NCBI GenBank assembly: GCA_022410635.1
Contig: JAJVDF010000415.1
Coordinates: 94,662-158,661 of the forward strand
Direction of reading: 5' to 3'
DNA from: Tretioscincus oriximinensis
Lineage: Eukaryota > Chordata > Lepidosauria > Squamata > Gymnophthalmidae
Length of the DNA: 64,000 bases
Position numbers and translations under genes: made by a program. Positions within the stretch are counted from its first letter, which is position 1, and every line of letters starts with the position of its first letter. The notes beneath the pieces are model-generated. The model was not told the origin of the DNA, did not search any database, and worked only from the letters and a program-made list of their open reading frames with translations. Positions 11,167 through 23,400 of this stretch are shown here, piece after piece.

Positions 11167-12477
11167 AACTTTATGTATCTGTAGCCTTAAGGCTGGAGAT
11201 ACACAAAAGGCTAAAAGGTGGATTTACCACTTGTATTTCAGGTTTTAAGCAGACACCTGTCTGCACATATGTGGGACAGAGACTGTAGGTGGATGAGGAA
11301 ATCTCCATCCCTTTAATGTCCAAGACAAGTCTTTCCTCTGGTCAGGTGTCTCCCGCCCTGCTTTGGGTGCTGATTGGCAGATAGCCGCCTTTACTTCCCC
11401 ATCTGCTTGCACAACCTCGTCCATCCATGCAGCAGGTGGACACACACAGGGAAAACGTGGGTTTCAGGCATCCTCCACCATGAGAGCTGGAAGAGCCACC
11501 TGGCAGATGCTCCTATGCAGGCACAAATCGTTCATGTGTCTTCAGTTTAAGTCAACAACATTTCAGTGTATGAAACAAAGTCTGTGAAATTTGCCCCCTT
11601 GTAAATTGTATGTAGTTGGTTTCATGATTGGCTATGGACACCCTCACAAAACTTGGGTACGTACATTTCTTTAGCACCTTTGACCTGATCTCTGAATGAA
11701 TGTTTATACTGTCAGCGCAAAATTTGCATAAACATTAGGTTTTCATTTTCAGTTTTATTCCCTTATCTATGTAGTGAGAATTGTAGGGATCTAAAGAAGT
11801 TGAGAAAAAGAGACAGAAATACAAAGCAGAGATGGGGATTTTTTTTATTTTAAAAAAAGGCACTTTAAAAGTATTTTTTAAGATGGCATTTTCCAATCAG
11901 GCAAACTGTTGGAGCTAGAACCGTAGATGAGCAGACCTGGAGACAAAAATATTTGGATTAAGAATCCTCAGTTTCTTCCTTTGTTTAATGAAACATATGA
12001 ATACTGCCACTGTGGTGAATGCAAGTAGAAAACATTCCTTTTGGTAGTATAATGCATTTACTCACATTCCAGCTGGAGAGAAAAATTCTGTGTTGCAGGA
12101 AAAAGCCTTTTAAAAATCAGGCTCTGTTTGCACAGCATGCGGCAACAGTATGTGCCAGAGTGAGGAAATGGGAGAACTGGTGAACTTTTACAGTCTTCTA
12201 GACTTGCCTTACAATTAAGATCTTGTGAGGAAGACTCTACTTTTGTTTCATCTTTGGAGGAGGTTCAAAGAGCAGAGCATTTCTCATTATGGCTTGCAGC
12301 ATCTGGAACAATCTCTCAACAAAAATATGCTAAATATCAGCTGTGGGTAGTTTTCAGGGCCTTATCAGAAACCATTTGTTTAACTTCAGCTACAATTACA
12401 AGTGTGCTTTAAAAGTGTGCAGAAAACTAGAAAAAAAGTCCATTTTTTTCCCTGCTCTTAAGCACGTGTGGCAATAG
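11167..12477. other. Unassigned stretch
   Basis: No gene or element recognised. Short frames lack support. Confidence 0.45.
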
Positions 12478-12957
12478 TAAGGTTGCCATATGTCCCGGGA
12501 AGGCGGGACAATCCCGGCTTTGGGGACTAAAATATAGTCCCCTACGGGTTTTAAGAGAAAATCCCGGATTTTTACATTCCCCGATGCTGCATCAGGGAAT
12601 GTAAAAATCCAGGATTTTAAAGGCAAAGGAGCCATCAGGGCTGATGGCTGCAGCCTGAGAAACACTTTCCAGGGTCCTGGAAGGAACCTCGGAGCGTGCC
12701 GTAGCTGATCCTCTGCTGAAGGCAGGGTTTTGCGTCTGCTGTCAGGCAGAGCGTGCCAACTCGCCTCCAGCAGAGGAAAAACGCTTGGGATTTTGACAGG
12801 AGAACAGAGCTTTTGTGCAGCTCTGTTCTCACTTCTCACCACAAGTGTCCGTGTGTGTTTGTGTTTGTGTATGCATGCGTGTGCACGCGTGTGAGTGCAC
12901 GCGCGTGTTTGTACCCCCACCGTCCTGATTTTGGGCTGCCAAAATATGGCAACCCTA
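12478..12957. mobile_element. hAT-type element with TAGGGTTGCCATAT ends
   Basis: The left end reads TAAGGTTGCCATAT and the right end is the inverse of TAGGGTTGCCATAT. The flanking octamer GGCAATAG is present exactly at 12470-12477 and 12958-12965. An 8-bp duplication points to the hAT superfamily. The roughly 480-bp interior holds a local palindrome (ACATTCCCCGATGC with its complement), a GC-rich middle and a TG-rich microsatellite at 12840-12915. No transposase is present. A truncated second copy lies at 35085-35411. Confidence 0.8.
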
Positions 12958-13837
12958 GGCAATAGTGTTAGCTTTTTATAGTTTACTGTGCACTATTTGT
13001 TTATTTTAAATGATTATTATTTTTTAATTGCAAACTGCATGGGGATGTGGTAGGGCAATATACAAACTAATCAGTGCAGATGGTTTGAAATGGTCTGGAA
13101 AAAAAAACAGGAAAATTTTTAATAGATGTCAAGAACAAGCATGGTTGCTGCAGATCTTCTACCTTGGTAGTAAAACATTCCAGCACAATATTTTATGATT
13201 GTAATGCTTGTAACCAGTGCATTTCTGTGAATTCTAAATTATGAATAATTGAAAATGCTGTGTTCAAGGCCGATCTTGGCAAAATAGGCCTAACCAAAGC
13301 AGGAAGCAGCTTTCCCACAAAGAGCAGAACTGCTAACTGCTGGAGGTCTCTATTTAGAGAGTTTAGATCAAATTTTATTTTTATCTTTGCACTCTGAAAA
13401 TGGCAATCCACCTTCTGTTCTTTGTTGCAGGAGCTGAAATGGCATCTGTAAAGGGAGCCATTAAATCCTGAGTAAAGCTAAGAATTCAATGACTGAAAAT
13501 TATCTGTGTTGCAAAAAAGTACTTAATTTTTTTTCTTTATTTTGTTGTAAATCTGCAAGGTGGAGTCCTTTTTCAACACTAGATTCTGAATGGTAAATAA
13601 AAATGTATAATTCAATCTTCGTAAGTACAGCCAGGTCCAGCATTTGCGTTTGAAAATTTAGGCTGCAAAATAAATAAATAAATAGACTCCGAAACACTGT
13701 TTTAAGGAAGTTTTTGATGTATCTTTATTTTTGTTCTTGTTGTCTGTAGCATTTCAATAGGTGCCATTGTGGTATGTTGAGAGTGATCTCTTTTTTGTTG
13801 TTGAAAGTATAGATTCAGGCTCTTGAGGATATTGGTA
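12958..13837. other. Unassigned stretch
   Basis: AT-rich, no recognised feature. Confidence 0.45.
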
Positions 13838-14046
13838 GATTTCAACAAAATAGTTGTGTTAGTCTTGGTCCAGAAAATCTAACAAGGGGATCTAACAAGA
13901 AAATCTAACAAGGGGTTCTGAGACCTTCGGGTATAGGGCGGGGTATAAGTATAAATAAATAAAATAAATTGTAGCAGTTAGTAGAGACTAACAAGAAAAG
14001 ATAGATGGCATGAGCTTTTCCAGACATGTCTACTTCTTCACATGCT
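13838..14046 (-). mobile_element. Penelope-like 3' end, interrupted by a LINE/SINE tail
   Basis: On the minus strand the terminal block (AGACATGTCTGG, GCTCATGCC, then TTAGTCTC) and the more distal end (ACTAACACAACTATTTTGTTG) are recognisable. They are separated by a plus-strand fragment at 13916-13972 that reads GAGACCTTCGGGTATAGGGC and ends in AAATA repeats. That fragment matches the 3' tail of the L2-like LINE at 58400-59121, so it is a later insertion or patch. Confidence 0.6.
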
Positions 14047-14317
14047 ATGGAACAACTATGTCAGTAGAAGACAATTGTTCCCTAGCATCTGAAGAAATAG
14101 ACCAATATACAAAGGTTCATGCTGCATACCTTGCTGCTACAGAACCCTTGGTAAATTTTCTTAAGACTATTGTATGCACTGGTTTGGAACCAAACTTTCT
14201 GATCCCCATTTAAAATGCCTGAAAAATTAGACCATTGCCCTTTTATCTAGTGCTAAATGCCTATCAAAATCTTCAGTGGAATTTTGCCTGCAGGCTCACA
14301 GCGGCTCGGACCACGAT
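14047..14317. other. Unassigned stretch
   Basis: No feature recognised. Confidence 0.4.
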
Positions 14318-14640
14318 GATTTTTACATGATGGTGACTTCAATCCACATGTTAATAGAGTTTTCACAATGCACTTGGGGGAAAAAAGGTCCTTTGCCCCC
14401 AAATATTCTTTGGCAAATATTTAGCTAAATTTTACAAAATTGCCTTGCCTGCTGCCAGAGAGGAGAGAAATCTTTCTGTGTGAACAAATGTCACCATGAG
14501 ATGACATCAGCACAGCACAATGCAGAATCGCTGGCTGAGCATGCTCAGTTTTTACTTTCTGGTTAGTCATCTTGTTGGTTCCACACAGATTTAAAGGTAT
14601 ATAGTGACGGCTGCATTTCCAATTGTTTCTCATCACAGGT
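14318..14640 (-). repeat. Dispersed repeat X, copy 2
   Basis: On the minus strand it reads CTTTAAATCTGTGTGGAACC, ATGACTAACCAGAAAGTAAA, then CTGAGCATGCTCAG (a perfect 14-bp palindrome), GGCAAAGGACCTTTTTTC and TTAACATGTGG. These blocks appear in the same order at 39370-39700 and, split by a CR1, at 10439-11166. A long minus-strand frame (14957-14421) crosses it but is not supported as coding. Confidence 0.65.
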
Positions 14641-16979
14641 GCTACAGGGTGGGGCAACTGGAGCACTGCCCCAGACCCCGGAGGCCAAATTGTGGGTCCC
14701 CCCGCCCTATTTTTTTCCTTATGTTTTAAAGTCTTCATTGATGCTGAGCGAGTCCTCCAGTTGATTATGCCACGTGTGTGCCAACAAGCAGTAATCAGTG
14801 AAGGCGAGCAGGAGGGCCCCCCTTCTGTCTTCTGCCCTGGGGTCCCTGGGAGCCTGGCTCTGCCTCTGTTTCTCACGTGAATTTTAACAGGTTTGTAGTC
14901 TTTGTTTAAACTGGTTCTGGTGGTACACTTGTTCACCCTAGCCTTCAGGCACCGCAAATATAGCCTTTTTCTGCACTAGGCTGAAGTGGTGGGAGACACG
15001 TTTTCCCAGATATATCCCAAAATATAGCAGAAAGGATCTTAGATTTGTTGAATAGTTTCTGTATTTTTCCACAGTATGTTAGTAATTTGATGGCTGGAGT
15101 GGTTCATTTTTCATTACTGTGTACATTTTCATAAAGACAGTACTTTAGCATATATTCTTGCATCTGTTTTTATATTCATTTTTGATAAGAGCTACACACC
15201 TCATATCTTTAAGAGCTAAAAATTCAGTTAAGAATAAAAAGAGGAGATACATTTCCATTTGTTTTTCCTGGCATATATGCATTTTTCTCATGGTACACTT
15301 TCTTTATTTCTATACTTTTTAGCACATTGATTCAATTTCCCATATTTTATTATACAGTATTTTATTTCCACATCCTCTGCCTCATATCTTACCAGTATGA
15401 TATCCTTTCTCCCTTTCATTGCTCAGTGGCATGTCTTTTTGCTGATGCTGTAGTTAGTATCATAGGTTTATTTGTTTTGAGACTGTGTTGTCTTTTATTT
15501 AAACAGAAAGTAATTCTGCACTGCAGGCAATTTCCTTTCCCTTCCTGCTGTCCTGAGACCTCTCAACTGCTGTGTTGCTGCTGCTTCTGCCTTGCATAGT
15601 CCCAGATCAAATCAGCTTCTTTCAGTATCCTAGATCTAAATTTTTGACATCCATAATATAATTCCTCATAGTCACTTCCCTCCACTTGCCTGACAATAGC
15701 AAATAGCATTTTTTCCGTCCCCAAACAATATGCAGTCTACACCTGAGCAAATTATTTTGACCCTTGACACAGAATATTGTTGTCCTGCTCTTAACTTCCT
15801 TGGAACCAAACTATTACGCAATTAAAAACATTCTGTACTTTCATTTTATCCTACTTCCTCTATACTAAGACATTGCCTCACATATTGTATGTCAGGACAA
15901 CCATCCACTGACCCAGATGCAAGGGCACAGAGAACTTGCAATTCTAACAGCATGGCAGATTTACTGACAAAGGAACAAGCAATAGCGAAGACATACAGCA
16001 TCTTCAACATCCGACCTGTCACACAGATCACCACAAAAACATTCCAGTTAATACTCAACTCCTCCTGCTGGCTCTGAAGAAGTATTCTAATTAAAGTTAA
16101 CCACCGCGTGTTTATGTTTAGCAGCAGACAAAAGCAGGATCTCTGATAAAATTGAGCAAAGTAAATTTTTATCAGATGAAAATTTTGGTATGACTCATAG
16201 AGAAGGAGAAAACAACACCTTGTTTTGATGGTTGGAATACTGTAGATGCAAACTAACAAGGGAAGAGAGAAATTCTGTTTCCTTCCCTGCCTTCTCTAAC
16301 AGCTGGGAAGTGGAACAGCTTGCTTCCACAAGCAGAGGTGTTGTTATTACCCCTCATGTACAAAGATATCTAAATTCTGCTTAAATAAAAATATTTTTTT
16401 AAAAATACTTTTCTGGCATGCAGACTAGGGCAGATGGCATCCCCCCCCCCCCCAGTGTGTGTCTGTGCATGCCTGCAGGAGACATATGGTGAGGGCTGGA
16501 TGGAGGTAAAGTTTAGAATAGCAGTTGAAGATAGGAATACTGTGACCCCCCTCCCCAAATGAAATGTCCCACATGCGCTGACTGGTGCTTTTGTGGACAG
16601 TAAAGATACTGCAGTACAGGTTCAGACGCATCAGCTAGTCACAGGGCTTCCAGTGCTCACAAAAGTTGGGTTTAGGGTTAGAAACATTAACGTATGTAAA
16701 GATTAAGATTTTAAATAATGTGGTTTTCTGATTTATGGAGAAGATGGGAAAAACAAATAGAAGAGTAAAAACAAAAGCTACCTCCTTTTGCAATAATTTA
16801 ATATAACCAATTCAGACATGTTTAGGGTGGTATTCTGTAAGCAAATTCTAAGCTGTAAGGATAGATTTTTCCCCTTAAATTTGTCTTAACTTCAATTAAA
16901 AGCTGGGAATGGGTGCTTTTTCCCCATCTGGGATTCAATAGCACTTAGATGAGACTTCTTTTTTTATTCATTTGGGAAG
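14641..16979. other. Unassigned stretch with a poly-C run
   Basis: No gene or element recognised. A run of about 14 C lies at 16441-16454. Hydrophobic frames near 15327-15599 are low-complexity and unsupported. Confidence 0.4.
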
Positions 16980-17876
16980 TGTTGGGGATCTCCCCCTGGG
17001 ACATATTAGAAATAAAATATATTATTAATATCAAATATATCTAGCTGGAACTAGGCTACCAAAGAGAGGCCTCTGGGTAATATTTTTCAAAATTTTCCTT
17101 GGTCAAGCTGACCTTTGCTCAACATCAGGAACTCTGTTAATCTCTTTTCCTCTCCCTGGGGGCACCTGTGAAAGTTAGCTCCTGATTCTATGTCCTGTCT
17201 GACAAAGAACCCATTAATCCCATTAATGACTGAGAAGTCAACTGTTTGCTTTTCCTATAAGGCAGACTTGACTCTCAATGGGAATATCTCTTTGGCAAAT
17301 GTGCCTAAAGCATAACCCTATTGTCACATAGGGAAGTCACTATTTACCTTCTTCCCCTTTTCTATATACACTGGTATCACCTCTTTGTTTGATACCAATC
17401 AAGGGTCATCAGAGACTGGACCCTTGGTATGAATCATCTTCCTGTCAGGATTTGATTGACAGGGGATCTCAATGGTAGCTAAGTTCCAGTAATTAGGCAC
17501 ACCACACACACATACATCTCTTCTCCTATTGGCTACTGTACCCAGGCTGCACCCCCTTGGGAGGGGGCATAACGTGTCATGTATGACCTCATTGACCCAC
17601 GTTGGGTATCCTCCGCCCTTTTTACCCCGTCATCATTTTCATACACGCCTTCTGATTCTGTTATCAATAAAAGTGGAGACCTTTCATCCTTCTGGAGGCT
17701 TCCATCTACCCGTGGACCTCCTAAGATCTCCTGTTGTCCTGAAGCGTCGTCCGTGTGCGCATTATTTCGTGGCAGGTGATACGGACCCCAGGGCAAGCTA
17801 CCTCACGTCACCGCTCAGTCATTGGTTAGCGAGAAAGCCGGATCTCGTTAGGGAAGGAAGCTACATTAGCACATAG
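16980..17876 (+). mobile_element. Possible LTR with leader, boundaries uncertain
   Basis: The segment could start at TGTTGGGGATC (16980). It carries an AATAAA signal at 17666-17671 and then a relatively CpG-rich stretch running to ATTTCGTGGCA and GTGATACGGACCCC, which looks like a U5 end followed by a primer-site-like leader. No target duplication, tRNA match or second LTR was found, so both ends are guesses. It may be only part of an LTR retroelement. Confidence 0.35.
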
Positions 17877-18144
17877 GAGAAAAATGTTGCCAATCAAAAC
17901 ATGGGGACAAATGTTTCCAGCAAGTGACCAATCTGGAAAAGGAAAAGCAGAGCAGTGGTGAACATTTGTGGACAAGAAAGGAAGATTTAAAGAGCTAGAA
18001 CTTAGAAGTGAGGAAAAATTAAGTGGATGTTTCTCTTTAACTATTAATTAGTATATTTTTATGCATCTGTGAATGGAATTATCCTCTTGTATGGGATTTT
18101 TTTTCTTAAAGGAATCGCACACTAAGATTTTATCCAAATGGGCC
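17877..18144. other. Unassigned stretch
   Basis: No feature recognised. Confidence 0.35.
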
Positions 18145-18276
18145 CAATAAGATTCTGTTACATACTTTTAATTTTTCAGTTCTGAAGAACTGGACTAAAA
18201 CACTTTTTTCTTGGTTTAATCTGATTCTTCAGAACTAAAGATGGATTAAAAGTATGTGTTGCAACAGGATCCTTGC
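18145..18276. mobile_element. Palindromic MITE (CTGAAGAACTGGA family), copy 1
   Basis: The left arm runs AAGATTCTGTTACATACTTT, AATTTTTCAG, TTCTGAAGAACTGGACTAAA. The right arm is its approximate reverse complement and ends GTATGTGTTGCAACAGGATCC. The arms are about 55 bp with a short loop. The same palindrome recurs at 38972, 40087, 48298, 60508 and 61562. There is no coding content, and the family was not recognised. Confidence 0.75.
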
Positions 18277-18889
18277 GTCTGCCAGGATGTTCATGCCAGA
18301 TGTGGAAGCTTCCACCTCTCTCTGAAATGGGCAGCTTTTTAGTATACTTGCATATTAAAATTTTACTACAAGTTAACTGTAGAGTTAACTACAAGGTTTT
18401 TCCTTTGGAGAACTTGGCATGGGAAAAATATTTGACTTTTCACCTTAAAGCCTGAAGGTACTTCTGACAGAGGGTTTCTCATCTCCTTGCCAGCAGACTA
18501 GGAACTCCAGATCAATTGAAAATGACTCTATGGCTTATGTTTGGGTGTCTTCTAGTTTCTAATAAACCCAATGGTAGTCCAAGGATGGAAACTGCTGCCA
18601 TCTCATGATGCTCTTGCAGCTGGCTTTTGACAGCAATTTGAAATTCCTGTGCTGGAGCAGTGGTGAGAAAATCAAATTGGCACATGAATGGCCATGCTTT
18701 GTTCCAAGATTTATCTCAGAATAAGACTCAGTCGGGACAGGCCCTAAGCCATTTTTCAGCTGCCAAGTTTTACTGTGTGTGATTACAACTTATCATAGGT
18801 ATGAACAAATGAAAATTCCATGTTTGATTCATTAATGCGGTAAACATCCAATTGTTTGATTTGCTGGTGAATCATTTTTTAAAAAAAAA
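18277..18889. other. Unassigned stretch
   Basis: No feature recognised. Confidence 0.4.
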
Positions 18890-19450
18890 CATTAATATTT
18901 CCAAAAAACATAACTTACACAAATGTCCCAAAGTGTTACAAACAGACATACCATAAATACCAGCAGCAATAAACATGCTATAAATCCACATTTCATGTAC
19001 CCCCATTCTTTTGCATCCATATTTATCCAATTTATTTACAGCAAGTTATTTTCTAAAATCTTCTAACAAGATTCCATTTTTAGACAGGTCTAGTTTTATA
19101 TTATTTATTAAATTAAATTTCATTTGCACTGCATCAGATTCTGCATTGTCAATTTCATTCACTTCCGCAATCTTAAACCTATAATTGCCTGTGCCACTGA
19201 GATGATCCTTCTGTACAACCGTAATCCTTAAATTTCTAACCATGTGTAGTGTGCATAATTTATTTGGCAATGTTAATCTAGTATTTAATATGTAATTTAT
19301 TATTCTCTTCACTTCTTTCCAAAAGTTCTGAACCTTCTCACATTCCTATAATTGGTGGATATATAATTCTATAGATCTACATCCATGTCAGCATATTCCA
19401 CTTGATTGTCTAAATACATACGCAATTTGCCTAGATGTCCTATTTCGTCA
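18890..19450 (-). mobile_element. L1-like ORF2 C-terminal fragment
   Basis: Minus-strand frame near 19365-19200 reads ECEKVQNFWKEVKRIINYIL, which matches the pattern of L1 ORF2 downstream of the Cys-rich region (HMWWxC..V..FW..V..I). The frame stays open to 19046, but the later part does not clearly continue the L1 pattern. It is a remnant, with uncertain extent towards 18890. Confidence 0.5.
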
Positions 19451-20984
19451 GTATGTAGTATTGAATTGTTCATGTTTTCAATCAGGAAACTGTTTTAGCT
19501 TGATTGAATTTTTGGATGTGTGAACAATATGTTCTGCTTAATGCAAATATCCACAAACATTTGAATATCCAATCAAATTTTTAAAGACAAAATAAACTTT
19601 GCACATCTCTATCAGCACTATTCTAATAAATAGTGATGTCCATTTTTTAATGCAACATTATTTCTAGAATGCTTCAAATGGAGAAATAATAACGGGGGTT
19701 GTTTAGTCTCCACTGTTTTTTTTTAAAAAATATGTACCAGTATATGGCTTTCTCTAGGAAATTTCCAAGCATTTTGCAAAAATTATGAGGAAGGGTTAAA
19801 TAAACAGTGATTAACTATTAGGCTTTGTAAACAGTGGCAAACTGGGCTTGCTTCCAGATTGGCTCAAAGTCTATTTTGCTGTTGTTGGAGATCAAAGGCT
19901 AACATCAAATAACCATTTATCTCCTCCCTTCTGCCACCTCTGAGCACAACAGCTGCAAGTGTTACAGAAAAATTAAGGCAGTGCAAAATTTGGGAATCGT
20001 AAAAAAGTTGATAAACTATTTCTTCAGAAGATGCTCAAATCTTCACATTGATGCCTCCTGAACTGCAGAACAGGTCACAAGCTATTCACAAGAAGCCCTA
20101 TTGAAGCCAGATCTGTAGGAAGAGGGAAATTGCCTAACTAATTTAATGTCTAAGGCACAAATTTAACTCACATGGCTGCTGACTAATCCAGAATCTCCCC
20201 CCACCCCCGATTTAATGCAGTTCTTGCTTCTATATATAAGAAAATTAAAATAAGGATGTATCCAGATGAGTCTCTTCTGCAGTTATGATAACAATACAAA
20301 TTTTATTTCCCTTCTAGCTGCCCACATGCCCTGACATATATCCTTGATTTTGATTAGATGGTTCATATTTCAGTTCTGATTGGTCTTTGACCCCCCCCCT
20401 CCCCCCGGTTCCTGTGTGGGTTAAATCAAAGGAAAAAAACCCAGGTCTATCCTATGAAAAGTTGTGTCATAAGGGTTTTTCTTTCATTGTCACATTTTTT
20501 CTGTATAAATTTCTGTTTATTCTTCACAAAAACAACCCAAAGAATTTGAAGACAGGGGGAAGGCTGCATTATCATAGCATAAGGAAAGTACAACTCATTA
20601 TGAAAGCTGTAAAAAAGTAATCTCCAGAAAAATTGATATAATGAAACTCTGCAGTGCTACTTTCCCACGGATCTTCGTGATTCTGTGGGAAAATCGCTCC
20701 CATGGTGATGTTATTATATTGTGTGGAAAAAAAGTCATCTAAAAGGGGCCTAATTTGCAGAAGTCTGTGTAAGGACATTAAAATCTTTAACTGAAATGAC
20801 TTCATACCCTTTGGTCCTAAAATCAGCCTTTCCTGAATATGTCCTACTTGTATAATGAAGTGATTTGATCTTCCTAGTACAGAAAGCAAAACACATAGAA
20901 CAACCAGTTGATATCTGTGGGAAATTAGATGGTGGGAAAACCATGGAGGCTACCTATGTGTACCAATAATATCATGAAGGGAAA
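19451..20984. other. Unassigned stretch
   Basis: No gene or element recognised. Short C runs lie near 20391-20406. Confidence 0.4.
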
Positions 20985-21545
20985 AAGCTGTTCTCTCAAA
21001 ATCACTTGGTGGCAGACCTTTGCATTCAGACAACCACCTAACTTCAAACAGCTACTTGCACACAAGAGGCCACACAACAAAGATGAAGAAATGGGATCAA
21101 GACACTGCCATAAACCCAGATGCTAACTCTGCTCACACATCCACCTTGGGTGGTATAATCACGGGACCTAATTATACCACCCACAATATTAGAGGGGCTT
21201 TAATTTACTCGTCTTCAAATGTGGTGAATTCCATTCTCTGCCAACAATGCCCTCTAAATTGGACAAATAGAACAGTCCTTACGCCAGAGAATAAATGGAC
21301 ACAAATCAGATATTCAAAATGGNAACACACAGAAACCAGTTGCTGAACACTTGAACCTTCCAGGACATTCTGTCTCATACCTCAGGACTGCAGTCCTTGA
21401 ACCAAAGAAACTACAGAGGAAGATTTGAAAGAGAAGCAGCAGAACTGGAATACTTCCACAAAATCCGAGCAGATGCAATTCTATCCAAGAGCTTGACTGT
21501 AAGCAATGGATTTGATAGTATGTTCAGGATGGAAACTGGAGGCAG
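20985..21545 (+). mobile_element. Penelope-like element, linker and GIY-YIG remnant
   Basis: The plus-strand sequence reads WWQTFAFRQPPNFKQLL, then CHKPRCKLCSHI across a frame change, then SSSNVVNSILCQQCP, and after another shift QNGNTQKPVAEHLNLPGHS. This order (basic linker, Cys-rich motif, NVVYxIxCxxCP block, PVAEHFN.PGHS) is that of the Penelope GIY-YIG endonuclease region. Frameshifts, an N base and loss of the YIG motif show it is dead. The RT domain is not visible upstream. Confidence 0.8.
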
Positions 21546-21808
21546 GTAAGTATGTGTATCAGTGGGTTTTGATATAGAATCTTTCTTAGATGACCATTGG
21601 GCAGTTTTATGGTGGAGTCCACAAAGTGGAAGCTATTGAAGTTTTGGTGGAATTCATAAGGTGATACTATGAGTCTAGAAGCAGCTCCTGTATGCACTTT
21701 ATCTAAACTGCTTTCTTGACAGGCTGCCTCTTAACTTTGTTGAGGTGCAGCCTAAAAATGGCTGTTTGTGTCATCTGCGCTGAATGGAGGACTGCCACAA
21801 TCAGATGA
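21546..21808. other. Unassigned stretch
   Basis: Short gap between a Penelope remnant and a CR1 end; nothing recognised. Confidence 0.35.
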
Positions 21809-21935
21809 GTACATGAGAAGGTAAGGGAACTCTGCTGGTTCAGCCCACAGACCATCTATCCAGCATTCTGTCTCACACAGAGGACCACCAATTGCTTCAG
21901 GGCAGTGCCAAGCAAAAGGATGCTTGAAGAGACTG
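21809..21935 (-). mobile_element. CR1 3' UTR fragment
   Basis: The minus strand carries TGTGAGACAGAATGCTGGAT, then a diverged TCTGTGGGCTGAACCAGCAG, the standard CR1 3' UTR order seen intact at 10900-10980. The terminal TTCTTATG repeats are eroded to TTCTCATGTACTCATC. Confidence 0.8.
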
Positions 21936-22093
21936 GGTAACTTTAATGAAGCTTTATATGAATTCATGGAGACGAATTGTATCAGTGCTACCGCCAAGTT
22001 GGAGATACGTGCAAGAGTCCTCTAAATGCCCTAAAGTTCTAATGCTCTAAAGTTGAGAGCAAGTGAAATTTTTGCTTTTTCCTTCTGCTAGAG

Positions 22094-22165
22094 AATGCCC
22101 AAGAGCGATTGGTGGATCACAGTGCTGTGGCTTGATTTAGTGTATTTCCTCTTATGTTCTTATGT
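22094..22165 (+). mobile_element. CR1 3' terminal fragment
   Basis: About 70 bp that end in CTCTTATGTTCTTATG, preceded by a diverged GGTGGATCACAGTGCTGTGG. Only the extreme CR1 3' end is present. Confidence 0.6.
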
Positions 22166-22439
22166 AAAAAGAAGATCAAACTTTCATTTGGTCTCAGTTC
22201 CTTGTTATTGGCACTTACGGTCATCCTGCCTGTCTCCTGTAAATTATTCACAATTACAGTATGGAAATATGATTAAAAAATTGCAAACATTATTTACTTT
22301 TTATTGTTTGTTCATTTTCTAAATATTGCTCAGTTTCCTTATAGCATCAGATAGCTCAATGTAAAACAAGAGGTAAACAGAAGTATCTCTATTTATAGGC
22401 AAAATCTTATTTTCCCGAATCCTGTTTCAGGAAGTGAGC
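22166..22439. other. Unassigned stretch
   Basis: Nothing recognised. Confidence 0.35.
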
Positions 22440-23190
22440 TCTTTTCTTGATCGCTTTCAGGATGAAAAGGCTCACTCCAATTATGACGGATCTTTCTTGT
22501 CCTTGCAGAAGAAGGGACAATAGGTGATTTCTATCAGGGGGCCTAAAGTTGGTCAGTATTGGGTGGTAGGTGCTTGAAACAGAATTCGGTATATGCTGGG
22601 CAATGGATTAAAAAATGTTCAAAATTTCCTCAGCTTGGTCACCCCAAACACAGAGTCTCTCTCTTCTTGGAATATTACAGCAGAATTTTAGATTTAATTT
22701 CTTAAATTTCGCATATTTTATGATTTTAGTATTTTTAATAAGGTTCAACCATTCGTCATCTGTTAACTGGGCGTCAGTTTGCCATCTTTGAAAAAGAGAA
22801 GAGCTTGTTGTATTGATTGTTAATTAATATATTATAAAGTTCACCAGTAAGATGTAGTCCATTATTAATTTTCTTAACTATTATATTTTCAGTGTTGCTC
22901 TTCGGCAAGGATATATTCAACCTTACAATTGGGTTATTTATGTAAGCGATAACTGCCGCTTCACCTAGCCAATTCTGTGTCTGAGAATTTAAAGCTCTAA
23001 TTTGTACTATGCTCTTTGGATTGCCTGATGAATCAAAAAGCCCTATCATTTTCTTAAAAGGATTTTTTTTCTAACTATCTTGCTAGATTACTGTCTCCCA
23101 TTGGATTGATGTCTCTTAAAAAGGCGGTATGGTGTATGGATGGGGCTTAACTTATTATACCAAATTTTCCATGTATTCCACAGAATGAGC
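22440..23190 (-). mobile_element. L1-type LINE, ORF2 C-terminal fragment
   Basis: On the minus strand from about 23190: WKIWYNK and PSIHHTAFLRDINP, then SGNPKSIVQIRALNSQ, NWLGEAAVIAYINNP, and further down DDEWLNLIKNTKIIKYAKFK. The first blocks match the copy at 1-860 residue for residue at many positions, so the two are paralogous insertions of one LINE. Stops and frameshifts interrupt it. It directly abuts a CR1-derived fragment at 23195. Confidence 0.72.
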
Positions 23191-23194
23191 CACT

Positions 23195-23400
23195 TTTCCT
23201 CTTTGGGACTTTGGATACCAGTATTGATTCATCAGCGCTGCAGACTTCTTCGGCATCTCCATAGGGGCCTTGGAAGTAGGCCCTGGAGACCTCCTCTTTG
23301 GAATCAGTCTTTCCCCACATGAGTAGGGAAAGTGCCTTTTCTACGCAACTAGCATGAATGGCCTTCCTATTTAACTTATTTAACTTTCGTTCAATCATAA
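23195..23400 (+). mobile_element. CR1 5'-region fragment
   Basis: The plus strand contains CAGACTTCTTCGGCATCTCC, CCTGGAGACCTCCTCTTTGG and TTTTCTACGCAACTAGCATG. The same blocks occur on the minus strand at 24905-25048 inside the CR1 5' half, which identifies this as a piece of the same region. It contains no complete ORF. Confidence 0.6.

Noticed and set aside
12396..12962. 188-codon minus-strand frame
   Set aside because: It coincides with the hAT-type element and its palindrome, and includes the TG microsatellite as a Thr/His/Arg-rich run. No protein domain is seen.
14421..14957. 178-codon minus-strand frame
   Set aside because: It overlaps dispersed repeat X, other copies of which are not open in the same frame.
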